Positions 46,805 to 57,779 of a DNA stretch of 64,000 bases are shown here, piece after piece (positions within the stretch are counted from its first letter, which is position 1; each line of letters begins with the position of its first letter). The notes beneath the pieces were generated by a model, which worked only from the letters and a program-made list of their open reading frames with translations, was not told the DNA's origin and ran no database searches. This DNA is from Ceratotherium simum simum (Eukaryota > Chordata > Mammalia > Perissodactyla > Rhinocerotidae), in contig NW_004454193.1 in the NCBI RefSeq assembly GCF_000283155.1, forward strand, positions 5,893,297-5,957,296, read 5' to 3'. A program made the position numbers and the translations under genes.

Positions 46805-47815
46805 TTCGACAGGCTAGCCACGGTTAAGACTTCCCAGATCAGGAGGTGTCCAGTAGCTTGTGTTGATTCCGGCCTCATTCACACTTTCCCGAGATGTACA
46901 GTAAGGGTCTGTATGAGGCACATTTCTTATGTCGTTCTGTAAGCAGGGCCTTCTCAGGCTGGCTTTGCCAGCCACCAGCAGAACTGTCAGACGGTAGCAA
47001 ATACTCCAAGGGACTGATCTTCCCTGAGAGATGCAAAGGGATGAGCTTTTATATATAACAAGAATTTTCTTAACTGATTCAGTGTATCTTAGGCATCTGC
47101 TATGTGAACTTTTCCAATTGAAATTACATTTAGTTCTCCTTTAAAAAATGTTGCTTCTGGGAGAATCCAATCTTTCATTCAAATGTGGAGGTTTCTAGCA
47201 CCTTATCTGAAGCAACGCCTCAAATCCCTTTGCACGTCCGTCTCCTGCAAAGCTCGAACAACCAGAAAGCACAAGGATGGGAAATGAATGCAGGCAGCAT
47301 AGGTGGTAACCCTCTTCCCCATTTCCTCTCCTCTGCAACCCCACGGAATGTTTTCTGAAGTCAGAAGGACCTCCCCAGGAGGTGAGGGCTGACTTGGGCC
47401 GCCAGCAAGCAGAAATGTTCAGCCGCTTAACACAGGGCCACATATGGCAGCTACAAAAACACCACCAGGATGTGAAATCTACTTACTCCAATGGTATTCC
47501 CCTTGCCCTCAAATCTTTTCAAACCTAAGGAACTATGGGAGTAGATGAACTGGGGGGGAAGGGTGGGGAGAAATGTCTTGTGATTTTAGTCCAAAATTTG
47601 CATTGTGTGGCCAGTTTTGGAACCATGTCCTTCTATTTTTATTCCACATTGTCCATGAGTCTGCAGTCTCGGGCTGTGAGAGGGTTGCATTTAACCCAAA
47701 GCCCAGTGGCACAGAGGATTTGGAAAGCTGGCCCCGGAATGTTAGGTGTTTTACATTAACTGTAAGTCAGAAGGAAATATATGTCAGAGTAGGTCCCACA
47801 AGTGTCTTCCTCAAG

Positions 47816-48136
47816 CTAAGCACTGTACTTATTCAAGTTACTCCAGAGTGTACGTTCTTTCATCCTGTGGACAAAGGGCTCGAGACCATTTGCTGGAAAT
47901 GATTTGGAGCCAGCTTTCGTGCTCCTCTTTGCCTTGGTAAGCTGCAGATTCGAGTCCCGCTGTTTCACGTGAGGAATCAACTGCAAAATGGCACTGCTCA
48001 CTGCAAATGTGTGATGGCTGGACATGTCAGGCTCACATTTTCCCCTCAGTGCTGATAGGAGCTGGACCAGACAGACGATCTCTGTGATCTTCTCTTCCTC
48101 TGAGATGTCCTGACTCCAGCCAGTGAGTCTGTGATG
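47816..48136 (-). CDS. Possible exon (second copy)
   Basis: Same protein as the open segment 38003-38323 with the same acceptor-like site. It adds no independent support, because the block is probably a duplicated contig end. Confidence 0.25.
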   Translation of the reverse strand, partial: HHRLTGWSQDISEEEKITEIVCLVQLLSALRGKCEPDMSSHHTFAVSSAILQLIPHVKQRDSNLQLTKAKRSTKAGSKSFPANGLEPFVHRMKERTLWSNLNKYSA

Positions 48137-48177
48137 CTGAAACACAGAGGGAGAGGAACACCACAGAGAACAGTAGA

Positions 48178-48438
48178 ACACGACTATACCAGCGGAAGCT
48201 CTGGCATCAGACAGACCCGGCCAGTCCGAGTCCTAGTTCTCTCATTCATGACTCTCATGAACTTCAGTGAGCAACTCATCTTTTCTGAGCCTCAGTTTCC
48301 TCACTTGTAAAGGGAGGAATAATAGGGAAAATTTACCCCCTTATGGGAATTAAACGAGATCATGTATGTTATACGTGTGGCATTGTGCCTGGCACAAAGT
48401 AAATGGTCAATAAATGTCAGCTCTCATAATTAACATTA
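48178..48438 (+). repeat. MIR SINE (second copy)
   Basis: Same as 38365-38625. Confidence 0.9.
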
Positions 48439-48724
48439 AGAATCAACTTCCAGCCACAGAGCAGTAATCTGCACACTTTTCTCCAAAAGGGACAGAGCTT
48501 AAGTCGTCACAGCTGGGACACAGATGTGGGGGAGTGATGAGCAGACCAAATCTTCCTCTCTGCAGGGATCCCAATTTCAGCCCTTTGTAAAGCAGCATGT
48601 GGTCCAGATCTGGCACATTATGAGGCAACGTAGGTGCTTCTGATGGCAGCTTCCTCCAGGCCAGGCAGAAGGAAAACATCACACTTCCTCCAGTCTAGAA
48701 CAATCTGGCCCTGCTTTGGTTAGC

Positions 48725-48985
48725 CTCATTTATTCATTCAACAGATATGTACCAAGCAGGTGGCAGAATTTGAGTGATAAAAGACATAGCTTGCAGCCTA
48801 GAGAGGCAAAGAGACAATACATGGTAGAGAAAATGGAGACCCAAGAAGGGCTTTCTGGTGATAGTTTAGCTGAGACGTGAAGGAAGAGATGAGAGTTTTT
48901 GGCAAAGAGAACATAAGGACTAGAGGTTAAGAAGGAAACTAGGAAGATTAGGAAAAGTCGATCAGCAGCTGCAAAACATCTGGGG
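48725..48985 (-). repeat. L2 LINE fragment (second copy)
   Basis: Same as 38912-39172. Confidence 0.7.
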
Positions 48986-49557
48986 ATGGCTCGTGAGGCA
49001 TCCACAGTCAAGGATGCCTCCTTCCAGAAGCTTCCACATGGAGATCATTGTCTTGCTCATCCACAGAACTCTGAGGGCACAATCAGTCAGCAACTTTCAG
49101 AACCTTCTCAGCTATTTACTAGTTTAATTAAGATACTGTCTGTAATGAAACTGATGTAGATCAGACCCAAATCATAAGATGGCTCAGAAATTTTCACAAC
49201 TGGAAAATTACCACGAGGGTAGATTTCCCCTGCATTGACTCAGAAAGGGAGAGAGAGTTGGTGGCGGTGGGGAGGGGGTGCTTCCCATTTACTTTTTCAC
49301 TTGCTTTGTCCACAGCCAGTCCCTACACAGTTCCTTTTCTTGGTATTCAGGCTATTAATAGGTGCAGAAATTCTAAGTTGTACACTAATTACAGGCAATT
49401 AAGAAATTTAGTCCTATTAGTCCCTTTTTCTTGGCATGGGTTAAGACCAAAAAAAAAAAAAAACAGATATCATTACTAGGCTACTATCTATTCTTACTGA
49501 GCCAGCCAGCACATGTCTGCGTCTCCATTCGTGAGTTTGTCCTCCGGGGCTGCCCTG

Positions 49558-49773
49558 TCCTCTCCACGAGTGAGCAGATATTGAGCACCTGCGTACTGCA
49601 TACACGGCACCATGAGAAGAGCACTCTTCAAAGGGGTAGAACTTGCTTCTGCGGCATTTACAAACTAGCAGAAGGGACAGACATGCATACAAACCATTTA
49701 TGCAACTGGAAATAGCCATCAGGCCCGCCATGGGCCAGAAAGACCAGGATAATGCCAAGAGGGTTAGGCAGGG
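49558..49773 (-). repeat. L2 LINE fragment (second copy)
   Basis: Same as 39745-39960. Confidence 0.5.
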
Positions 49774-51142
49774 GGGCTTAATAACCTATCTCTCTATGAA
49801 ACTATCCAGTTCATCTGCGTCCCCTTGTGCATTCTCTCTCTCTTCCTCCAGGATGTAAGCTGCAGGAGAGCACAGATCCAGCAGAGGCTGTTTAGAGAAG
49901 AGATGATGAGTTTGACCGCAGGCCTTTTTCTCCACCATGCTGGAGGCAGTGCTGAGTGGTACTCAGAGGGACGTAGATTCACCACCTCAGATTCATGATG
50001 AAGCTGTGTGTTCTCAACACTAGAGAGCAAAACGCTCAGAAAATGCTTGCATTTTCTGAGTCCCGGGGCTGCCCTTGCTTCCTGGGCTCTGCTGTTCATC
50101 TGAAAGCCAATGGGAACCCATCCAGACCCTTCCCCAGCATTTGATGCCAATTAGATTTTCTTTGAACTGGTCCTCTTTTCCCTGGGCACATTCATTCTTC
50201 TCCCATTTCTCACCCAAAAACACTTCCTCTGAGATGCTTCAGCTATGAGAATTTCATGGCCCCGGTTCTGACCTGCTTTCATTTTCTTCTGCTTGAATTT
50301 TTTTCCAGGAATCTGTTACATCCATACCATTAGGCCAACTCATGATCTAAAGTAGCTTTCTTTGCTTCTGTACATGTCTGCTCTTTTTCTTCTCTAACAG
50401 GTCCTAGACTGTTTTGCTTAAATCCCTGACTGAGAATCTTCTAATTTCCCATCTCCCGAGTCAGCACACCCCCATCAGAAGTCCCTCGTGTTTACTGGCC
50501 TCAGTCAGGTAGCTCTAGCATTACTGACATTCCCAAGCTGTTGACTTAAACACCATCACTTACTTCATCAGTAGAAACAAATGATTATAACCCACTCCCC
50601 ATATCAAAGGCAATGGGTACTTTGTGCAAATTGGAAAAAGACCCCCTTTTCTCAAGATGCTTTGTTTCCATTTGATGAAAAACTGTGAAGATAAATGTAC
50701 AAAATCTAGCATGTCCACAACATAAACAATGTTCTGGCGCATTACACAATATGCAGAACCATACATAGTGGTGCTGCCTAAGAAAAGGACTCCTTGCTAC
50801 TAAAGGCAACAGGAGAGATCATCCTCGAGGTGCTAAGTGATTTAGTTATCAGTAGACGACAATCAGATGTGAAGGGCGTCTCTATTTGGTTCACCACAAT
50901 ATCCCTAGTAGGACTAACTGTAATGTGTATTATAACCATCTTAACTACCACCAATATGATTCAGGCTCCAGGAGGGGTAGCTCTATTTAGAATAAGGTCT
51001 ACTAAGTTATTTTACAATGGATGTTTACACAGACTCCAACTCTGCCTCTACAGATTACTTACTCATTACAAAGAGAAAACTATTCAGTGAAGCAACTCAA
51101 CAGACGCCAACTGGTCAAAACTCATATCACTAATATTGAGAC

Positions 51143-51685
51143 AAAGCAACATCGTGTGCTTTCTGTTGTGATGAATTAAGAAGAACTCAGCATCACTGCT
51201 GGGGGTTTCCTGTATTTAATCATAAGGAAACATCAGAGAAACCCAACTGGAAGGACATTCTATAAAACAACTGGCCTGGACCCACCCCGAATGTCAACGC
51301 CATGAACAATTTAAAAAGCCTTTTCTAGATTAAAGAAGACCAAAGAGACACGACAGCAAATGAAAAGGATAGTCCTCAATTAGATCCTAGATTGGGGAAA
51401 AATACTATAAAAAACTTCTTTGGGATAATTAGTGAAATTTGAATATGAATTAAATATTAGATAATACTATTGTATCGATGTTAAATTTCCTGAATCTGAT
51501 ATCTGTACTGTGAAAGTATTTGGGTGTAGGAGGTCATGAGATCTATGAGGTAGAGAGAAAGCAAATAGAAAAAAATGTGAAAAATTGGTGAATCAAGGTG
51601 AAGAGTATACAAGAATTCATTGCACGACTCTTGTAAATTTTCCATAAGTTTAAAAATTTTCAAAACAAAACTTTTTAACATGTGG
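51143..51685 (+). mobile_element. L1ME-type 3' UTR (second copy)
   Basis: Same as 41330-41872. Confidence 0.75.
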
Positions 51686-52749
51686 TTTGTACTGTTTGAA
51701 TAGATACATTATTCTGGTAGGGATAAGCAAGCATGGTGGACCTCCACTTCAGGATTATGAACTTCTGGCTTAAATTGGAGGATCAAGTAAACAAATACTT
51801 CCGTGACGGCACCATGAGCAAGAATGGAGCCATCAACAAACCAGACGTTACAGGAATTCCTGAAAGATGGGGGGCAACTAGTTGAAAATTAACTATGAGA
51901 ATGATCTATATACACTTAATCTCTCCTCTTTTCTAAAATCCCCTAAAATTATTACAAAGAAATAAAAAGAGAGCACAAGGAAAAAGATGCAAGCAGACAC
52001 GACTGCATACAAGACACCAAATCATTTGAAAGGACATCAAGACAATTTTGGAAAGCAGAAAATGGATGGAGAAGTGATAAGTTGGTTTTAAAGATCAAAG
52101 GAAGCTAGAAGCTAAATTCTGTAGAAGGAAGAAGGATGAGAATGAAGCCAGTGGCAACTAAATGCTCATGAAGGGGAGGAACCAGGTGTGGTGACGAGTG
52201 GGGATGAGGGCTAACATGGAGATAGGCTGAAAGTCTGTGTATGCAGCAGTCAGACTCCCAGATCTCCTCCCCTCTTCTAGGCATCCGGACAACTGTCTGG
52301 GGCAGGAGAAATGAAATTGGAGGCTTCAGACTTAGAGATACCAGGCATAGAGGATGGCTGGAGCAAGGCACAGGGCTTGAAAGAGGAGGATACTGAATGG
52401 GAAGCTCCCTGGCCCCTTTCTTTTCCCTGCTTCCAGAATGCCAGCAGCTAAGTGATGCTCCCAAATAGAAGATTTGGGACTCAAACATAAAGAGCAAGAC
52501 CTCCAGATCCAGAAGTTCAAGAGTCCCCCACAGCCAAGACTGGGTTGCCTCTTGACCATCCGACAGTGAAATTCATCCACCACCAAGTTCCTCAAATGTA
52601 CACAGAGCTTCCAACCAGCTTCTTGGTACCTTCATCTCAAATATTATAGCTAATGACCACAAGACATTTGGGGAGATGCTACACAAAAGAGACAGACTTA
52701 AACAAAAAGAAAAATGGGATCTGGAGAAAACTGAGACCATGTACCGAAA

Positions 52750-52827
52750 GAAAATAGTGTTTGAAATCAAAATATTAACAACTTCAGAGAAAATAGTGTT
52801 TGAAATCAAAATATTAACAACCTCAGC
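52750..52827. repeat. 39-bp tandem duplication (second copy)
   Basis: Same as 42937-43014, including the same internal mismatch. Confidence 0.95.
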
Positions 52828-53439
52828 TATTGTATCTATGAAACAAGAACAGGCTGTTACAGAACAGGAACAATCAGAGTATAAGACAGAGCTCAGGGAA
52901 CAGCTGTATGACACCTACAGTAAAGACATTTTCAGACAAAAACATTTTATTTTCATGCATCCTTCTGTAGAAAGCTGTGGAAGGATGTGCTCCATGAAAA
53001 TGAAAAGCAAGAAAAAGGAAGACATAATACCAAGAACACAGGGAATCCAACACAGGGAAATACAAAGACGAGTTGCAGAATGAGAGTCAGGTAGCAAAGC
53101 AAGAAAGCAATCAATCCAAACTGGAGAAGGAGAGAAAAAGTTCCTGGAGCAATTTCTCTAGAAGAGGGAAACTAAATAACCAGAAGAGAATGGATAAATT
53201 GTTATCTGATGCATATAACTGTTTAGAAACTATTGATAGTCTATAATGGACTTGACGAAGCATACAGAAACTAATCAAATATGGAAACAAGGCCATTATT
53301 AGCTTCACAAAAATTTTTTTAAATGATTAGAGAAGTATATTATTTTTCCAGCAGTAAAAACCAAATCCTTATTTAACCAGAAGTTTTATTGGAAGAATAA
53401 ATTTTCGGAGCATTAGAGATGGTAAAGTAACAACGCGAT

Positions 53440-53623
53440 GGGTGCTGGCCCCGTGGCATAGTAGTTAAGTTTGGCATGTTCCCCTTGGGGCAGCCCGGGT
53501 TCGCAGGTTCAGGCATGGAACTACACCACTCATCAGCTATGTTGTGGCTGCAACTGACATATAAAGTAGAGGAAGATTGGCACAGATATCAGCTCAGGGC
53601 TGATCTTTCTCAGCAAAAAAAAA
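53440..53623 (+). mobile_element. Shortened ERE-type SINE (second copy)
   Basis: Same as 43627-43810. Confidence 0.85.
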
Positions 53624-53835
53624 GCTATGTACTCATATGTCCTGAGTGGACGTCAGTAAAACATATCTATAACTGATAACCAAAGAAATAGCAGAAGTCA
53701 TTTTATGTAGAAATGTGAAGACAAATGCCAGAAGAAACAGCTAGAAGTTTCTAAAGCGTTGCCTCTGACGAGTAGAGAGGGAGTGAGGAAGGAGGAGGTG
53801 AAGACTTCCTGTTTTTCTCTATCAGCATTTTATTT

Positions 53836-54025
53836 TTTTTTTTTTTTTTTGCTGAGGAAGACCCGCCCTGGGCTAACGTCCGTGCCCATCTTCGTCCACT
53901 TTTTTATCTGAGACGCTGCCACAACATGGCCTGACAAGTGGTGTGTCGGTGCATGCCTGGGATCCGAACCCGGGCCGCCAGCAGCAGAGCGCATGCACTT
54001 AACCACTACTCCATGGGCCGGCCCC
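53836..54025 (-). mobile_element. ERE-type SINE, complete, antisense
   Basis: Left T-rich tail, body 'gctgaggaagacccgccctg', B box in reverse 'gggatccgaaccc', A box in reverse 'cacttaaccactactccatg', right end 'gggccggcccc'. Flanked by a 15-base target-site duplication with two mismatches: TCTATCAGCATTTTA (53818-53832) and TCTATAAGCCTTTTA (54026-54040). Only the first 112 bases have a counterpart in the first block. Confidence 0.95.
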
Positions 54026-54040
54026 TCTATAAGCCTTTTA

Positions 54041-54944
54041 GTGCTATTTCATTGTTAACCAATTCATCGTTGTTACCTTGATGAAAATAAAAATTAAAAA
54101 AAGACAGAAATAGATTAATCGAAACACCAGAGTAAACCACAACCCAAAAATGTATGGGAATAGCTACTATGGAAATGAAGGATATCCTTCTCAATGGAGC
54201 GGAGAAAGAGGGAACCCAGAGATGACAAATAGGAAAGACCCAGAGTGGGCAATGGGCAATCTTTCAAGATCACTGAAAGGCCGCCCTGGAGAAGAAGGGA
54301 CTCTGTTAGCAGGGCTGGTACTAGGGTGAGACTCAATTTTGCACCCTCTGGGCCCCTTTGGCTCATCCCAGTGCCAGTCTGTCTGTTAGAGCCCAGACTC
54401 ACCCACAGGTACAGGAGCGGAGTGGTGTTGCAGCTGTAATGTTTGCTGCTCAGAATTGCTCGCCAAACAGAAGGAGAAATGTGCTCAGCGAAGGCGCACT
54501 GCTTGAGGGCTTGGAGCAGGAGGAAAAGCAAGGAAACTGTGAAATAACTCCAGACTCTTCCAAAATGAGGAGGAAAAGAAAATCAGAGGCAGCTCTGGCT
54601 GTGAGTCTAACACAGGAAGAAGCACCACCCTGAGGCAGAGGCATCCTTAGCCAATGAAAGGAAACAAAGAGAAACATTTTACATCACTTAAAGGTACAAT
54701 CCACCAGGAAGTTACAGTGGACTCGACCCTTTACTCCGTGAGAAAACAAAGCATCAAAATATACAAACAAATTTATTGGAAATACAGGAGAACTTCTGAT
54801 TGTTGAACTTCTGACTGACGGTTGGGGTATATGGAAAATAAGAATGTAGAATGTTTGAAAAAACACAATTAACAAGCTTGATTACTAAAGCACACTTAAG
54901 ATACTTTTCCTGAGGAGATAATACACATTCTTCTTTCAGATGTG
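54041..54944. other. Unassigned sequence
   Basis: Contains a 138-codon minus-strand frame (54115-54531) overlapped by plus-strand frames of 64 and 91 codons (54245-54439, 54358-54633). I recognise no domain in any of them. May be decayed LINE. Confidence 0.4.
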
Positions 54945-55985
54945 TGAAATGTTTGCAAAATTAACTGTTTGACTATATAGGAAGTCTCGATATATTACCC
55001 AAAGTGGAAATCATACAGGCTCTATTCTCTAGCTACAATGAAAAAAAAAAAAACTAGAAACGAACAACAAATAGATACCTCTCTCCCCCTCCCAAAAAAA
55101 CACCGCTCTAACTTCTTTTTTTTAATGCCCTTTTCAAAAGAACGCTTTGGTTAGAAAAAAATAAAAGTGTAAAATTATGGACTATTCAGTTATGAAAGAT
55201 AATGAAAGCAATATATATAAACAACTGGGCACAGCCAAAACAGAACTTAGAGGGTAATTTATAGCCTAAAAATATTTATTAAAAATCAAGAGAGATAAAA
55301 AATAGACAAATTAGGCATTCAGCCAAAAGATGCAAGAAAAATTCAATCACATAAACTAAAACAAAGGAAAAGGAAGAATTAAGACGAAAGGGAAATCAAG
55401 CAGTTGAAAAAAAGAACATATCAATAAAACCAAAATCTTTTTTTTAATGAAAAGACCAATAAAATAAAATGCAAATCTGACAAAGAAAAAAGTGGAGAAA
55501 CCAAATTAAACTACATTTGGATTAAGAAAGTAGACATAATTATAGATATGGGAAAGATTTTTAAATGAAAATAGTACATAGAACTTTACAATGTTAAATT
55601 GAAAAATCTAAGTGAAATGGGTCATTTTAAGAAAATACAAAAATATTTAGAAAATAATCAAACATTTACTCCCTTCTCTTCTCCAAAAATAAAATGAAGC
55701 ATATATTTTCATTCGACAAATATTTATTAGCTATTATTCTGAGATATCATAAGGGGTCAGGGTTAGAAAGCTATTCAACCCATCCTCCGAATTAATCTAT
55801 AAATTCAAAGTATTCCCAATCCAAATCCCAAAGGAATTTTAAAATGGAATTTAGAAACTGAATCAAATGTTGATCTGAAAAAGCAAATGTGTAAGAAGTT
55901 AAAATTTCCTTTTGAAAAAAGAAAGGAGACTTGCCTTAAAAGATATCAAAACATACTATAAAAATTTCTGCAGAGGCACAATTCT
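54945..55985 (+). pseudogene. L1 LINE ORF2 fragments, sense
   Basis: AT-rich sense L1 text. 55430-55660 matches the part of ORF2 just before the reverse-transcriptase core ('aaaagaccaataaaataaaa', 'atctgacaaagaaaaaag', 'gaaatgggtcattttaag'). 55780-55985 matches a later ORF2 piece ('taatctataaattcaaagta', 'cttaaaagatatcaaaac'). The middle is deleted or replaced. Not functional. Confidence 0.65.
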
Positions 55986-56104
55986 GCAGAGCATCCCCTG
56001 CCCCCAAAAAGCCAAAACTGTTCAGAGTCCTAATCTGTCGGGACTGGACTTGGAGTGTAGGGCTCTAAAGGGGGGCATAGAAAACGGAGAAGACTTTTTA
56101 TATT

Positions 56105-56610
56105 TCATCTTTGGATTTGTTTTCTATTGCAGTTGTAATATATTACCACAAACTTGGCAGTTTGAACAACACATATTTATTACCTCACAGTTCTGGAGGT
56201 CGGAGGTCCGAACTGGGTCTCACTGGACAAAAACCCAGGTGTTGGCAGAGCTTTGTCCCTTCCTGGAGAATCTAGAGGAGAATGTTTCTTGCTTTTTCCG
56301 GTGTCTAGTGGCAGCCCGCATTCCTTGGCTCCTGGCTCCCTTCCTTCAGCTGCAGAGCCAGCAATCAGCCGTGCTTGGTTTCGAGTTGAGTCCTTCTCGT
56401 GTTGCTTCACTCTGACACTGATCCTTGTGCCTCTCTCTTGCACATCTAAGGACACTTTTGATTACACTGGGCCCCTCTGATAATCCAGGATAATCTCCCT
56501 ATCTCAAGGTTGGTTGATTAGGGACTTTAATTCCATCTGCAATCTTAACTCCCCTTTGCCTTGTAAGGTAACACACAAGTTCTGGGACTAGGACGCAGCG
56601 ATCTCTGTTT
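56105..56610 (-). mobile_element. MLT1-type LTR, antisense
   Basis: 'taatatattaccacaaactt', 'ggcagtttgaacaacacata', 'cctcacagttctggaggtcg', 'ataatccaggataatctccc', 'gccttgtaaggtaacac' are the reverse strand of a MaLR/MLT1-like LTR. Overlapping open frames (a 167-codon plus frame at 55912-56415, minus frames too) cross the L1/LTR junction and are not genes. Confidence 0.7.
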
Positions 56611-56769
56611 ACCGCCACTTTATACCTTTCTAAACTATTTGTATTTTTTAACATAAATATGTATTATTTTTTAATTTACGATTAAGAGTATTTAATAGAG
56701 ATTATTTTTAAAAATTTAAGAGATTTAAACTTACATTTAGTTATAATGATAAAAAGTGTGATGTTGCAG

Positions 56770-56945
56770 GATTAGATAAGTGGAATATTCCAAAGAACTG
56801 GCCATCCAAAGACTTGGAAAGGCCACTTCTCAGAAGAAGAAATGTAATGATAATAAATAATAATAAATATATGAAACAGCATTCATACTCACTAATAAGG
56901 AAGGGCAAATTACAAGGAAAAAAACAAGGTATTTCTGCAGGCACA
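56770..56945 (+). mobile_element. L1 ORF2 3' fragment
   Basis: 'acttctcagaagaagaaatg' and 'actcactaataaggaagggc' then 'aaattacaaggaaaaa' match the late ORF2 region of L1. Confidence 0.6.
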
Positions 56946-57230
56946 CTGTGTTGGTTAAGAACTCAGACTGTGTTGTGCCAGACCTCCTGGGTTTGGAGCC
57001 ACGCTCTGCTGATTACTAGCGTGTGGCCGTGGGTAATTTACTTAACCTCTCTGTGCCTTGGCTTCCCGGAGGAGGGAAATAGGGATTATAATACATGTGA
57101 AATAGGGATTATAATACATCTTAACTCTTTATTGTAAAGGTGGAATGAGTTAATGTATGTAAAGTGCTTTGAATAATGGCTGGCACAGAGTAATCACTCA
57201 ATAAATGTTAGTTCCATATTTTATTATGAA
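56946..57230 (+). repeat. MIR SINE with internal 23-bp duplication
   Basis: Full MIR order: 'gttggttaagaactcagact', 'gtgtggccgtgggtaattta', 'cttaacctctctgtgccttg', ending 'taatcactcaataaatgtta'. The unit at 57076-57098 is repeated directly at 57099-57119. Confidence 0.95.
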
Positions 57231-57765
57231 GTGCGCAAAGACGCACACATACATGCCACAAACACACACAGTTAAGCACCCTCTGAAGTTCACTGAAACA
57301 TTGTTTGCCGCAGCAAAAAACGGGAGATGACTTTAAATGACATCAACAGGCAATAGATGGATAAATTTTATACCTCCAAAATTTGGAATAATGATTAGCT
57401 ATTAAAAAGAATGAGGAAGATCTGGGCACAAGATAGGAAGATGTCTATAATTAATTAAGTGGGGAAAAAAGCAAGTCACAGACTTCTATGAAATGATCCA
57501 AATTACATTCTTTAAATATGCTATATGTAATGTATACACATAAATATATATCTGTATATGCACATATATAATATGCACAGAAAATGTTATGAATGTTCGA
57601 TAATGCTATGAAACTGTTAGCAAAGCTGAACCACTTGAGGAGGGAAGCAGGGTGGGGGAGAGAGTGAGAGGGAGAGTTTAGCAGAGACACTTGTATAGTT
57701 TTCTCTGTTTTCTTTTAAAGTAAGCATGTATTGTCCTAAAAATTACAAAAAATAAAATAGAAATC
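57231..57765 (+). mobile_element. L1 3' end (L1ME-like)
   Basis: Resumes L1 text after the MIR: 'ttgtttgccgcagcaaaaaa', 'caataatgattagctat'-like phrases, 'aagtaagcatgtattgtcct', ending 'aaattacaaaaaataaaata'. AT alternation at 57535-57575 and a GA-rich tract at 57640-57680. Confidence 0.6.
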
Positions 57766-57779
57766 ATAATCAGTTAGAA

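Larger units (their letters stand above)
44235..53947. repeat. Second copy of 9.7-kb duplicated block
   Basis: Repeats 34422-44134 at offset +9,813 and starts at the first base after the gap. It carries the same SINEs, MIR, L2, LINE tail, tandem repeat and open frames. Sequence continues smoothly past 53947 into the rest of an ERE SINE. Interpreted as the start of the right contig overlapping the left one. Confidence 0.95.

Noticed and set aside
34422..53947. Recent segmental (tandem) duplication as a biological event
   Set aside because: Both boundaries coincide exactly with the edges of the 100-N gap, and the copies show no divergence outside a SINE at the contig end.
54115..54531. 138-codon minus-strand open frame
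   Set aside because: No domain, no splice or promoter context, and overlapped by open frames on the other strand.
55912..56415. 167-codon plus-strand open frame, the longest in the window
   Set aside because: It runs from an L1 ORF2 fragment across unassigned bases into an antisense MLT1-type LTR, so it is a chance fusion of repeats.
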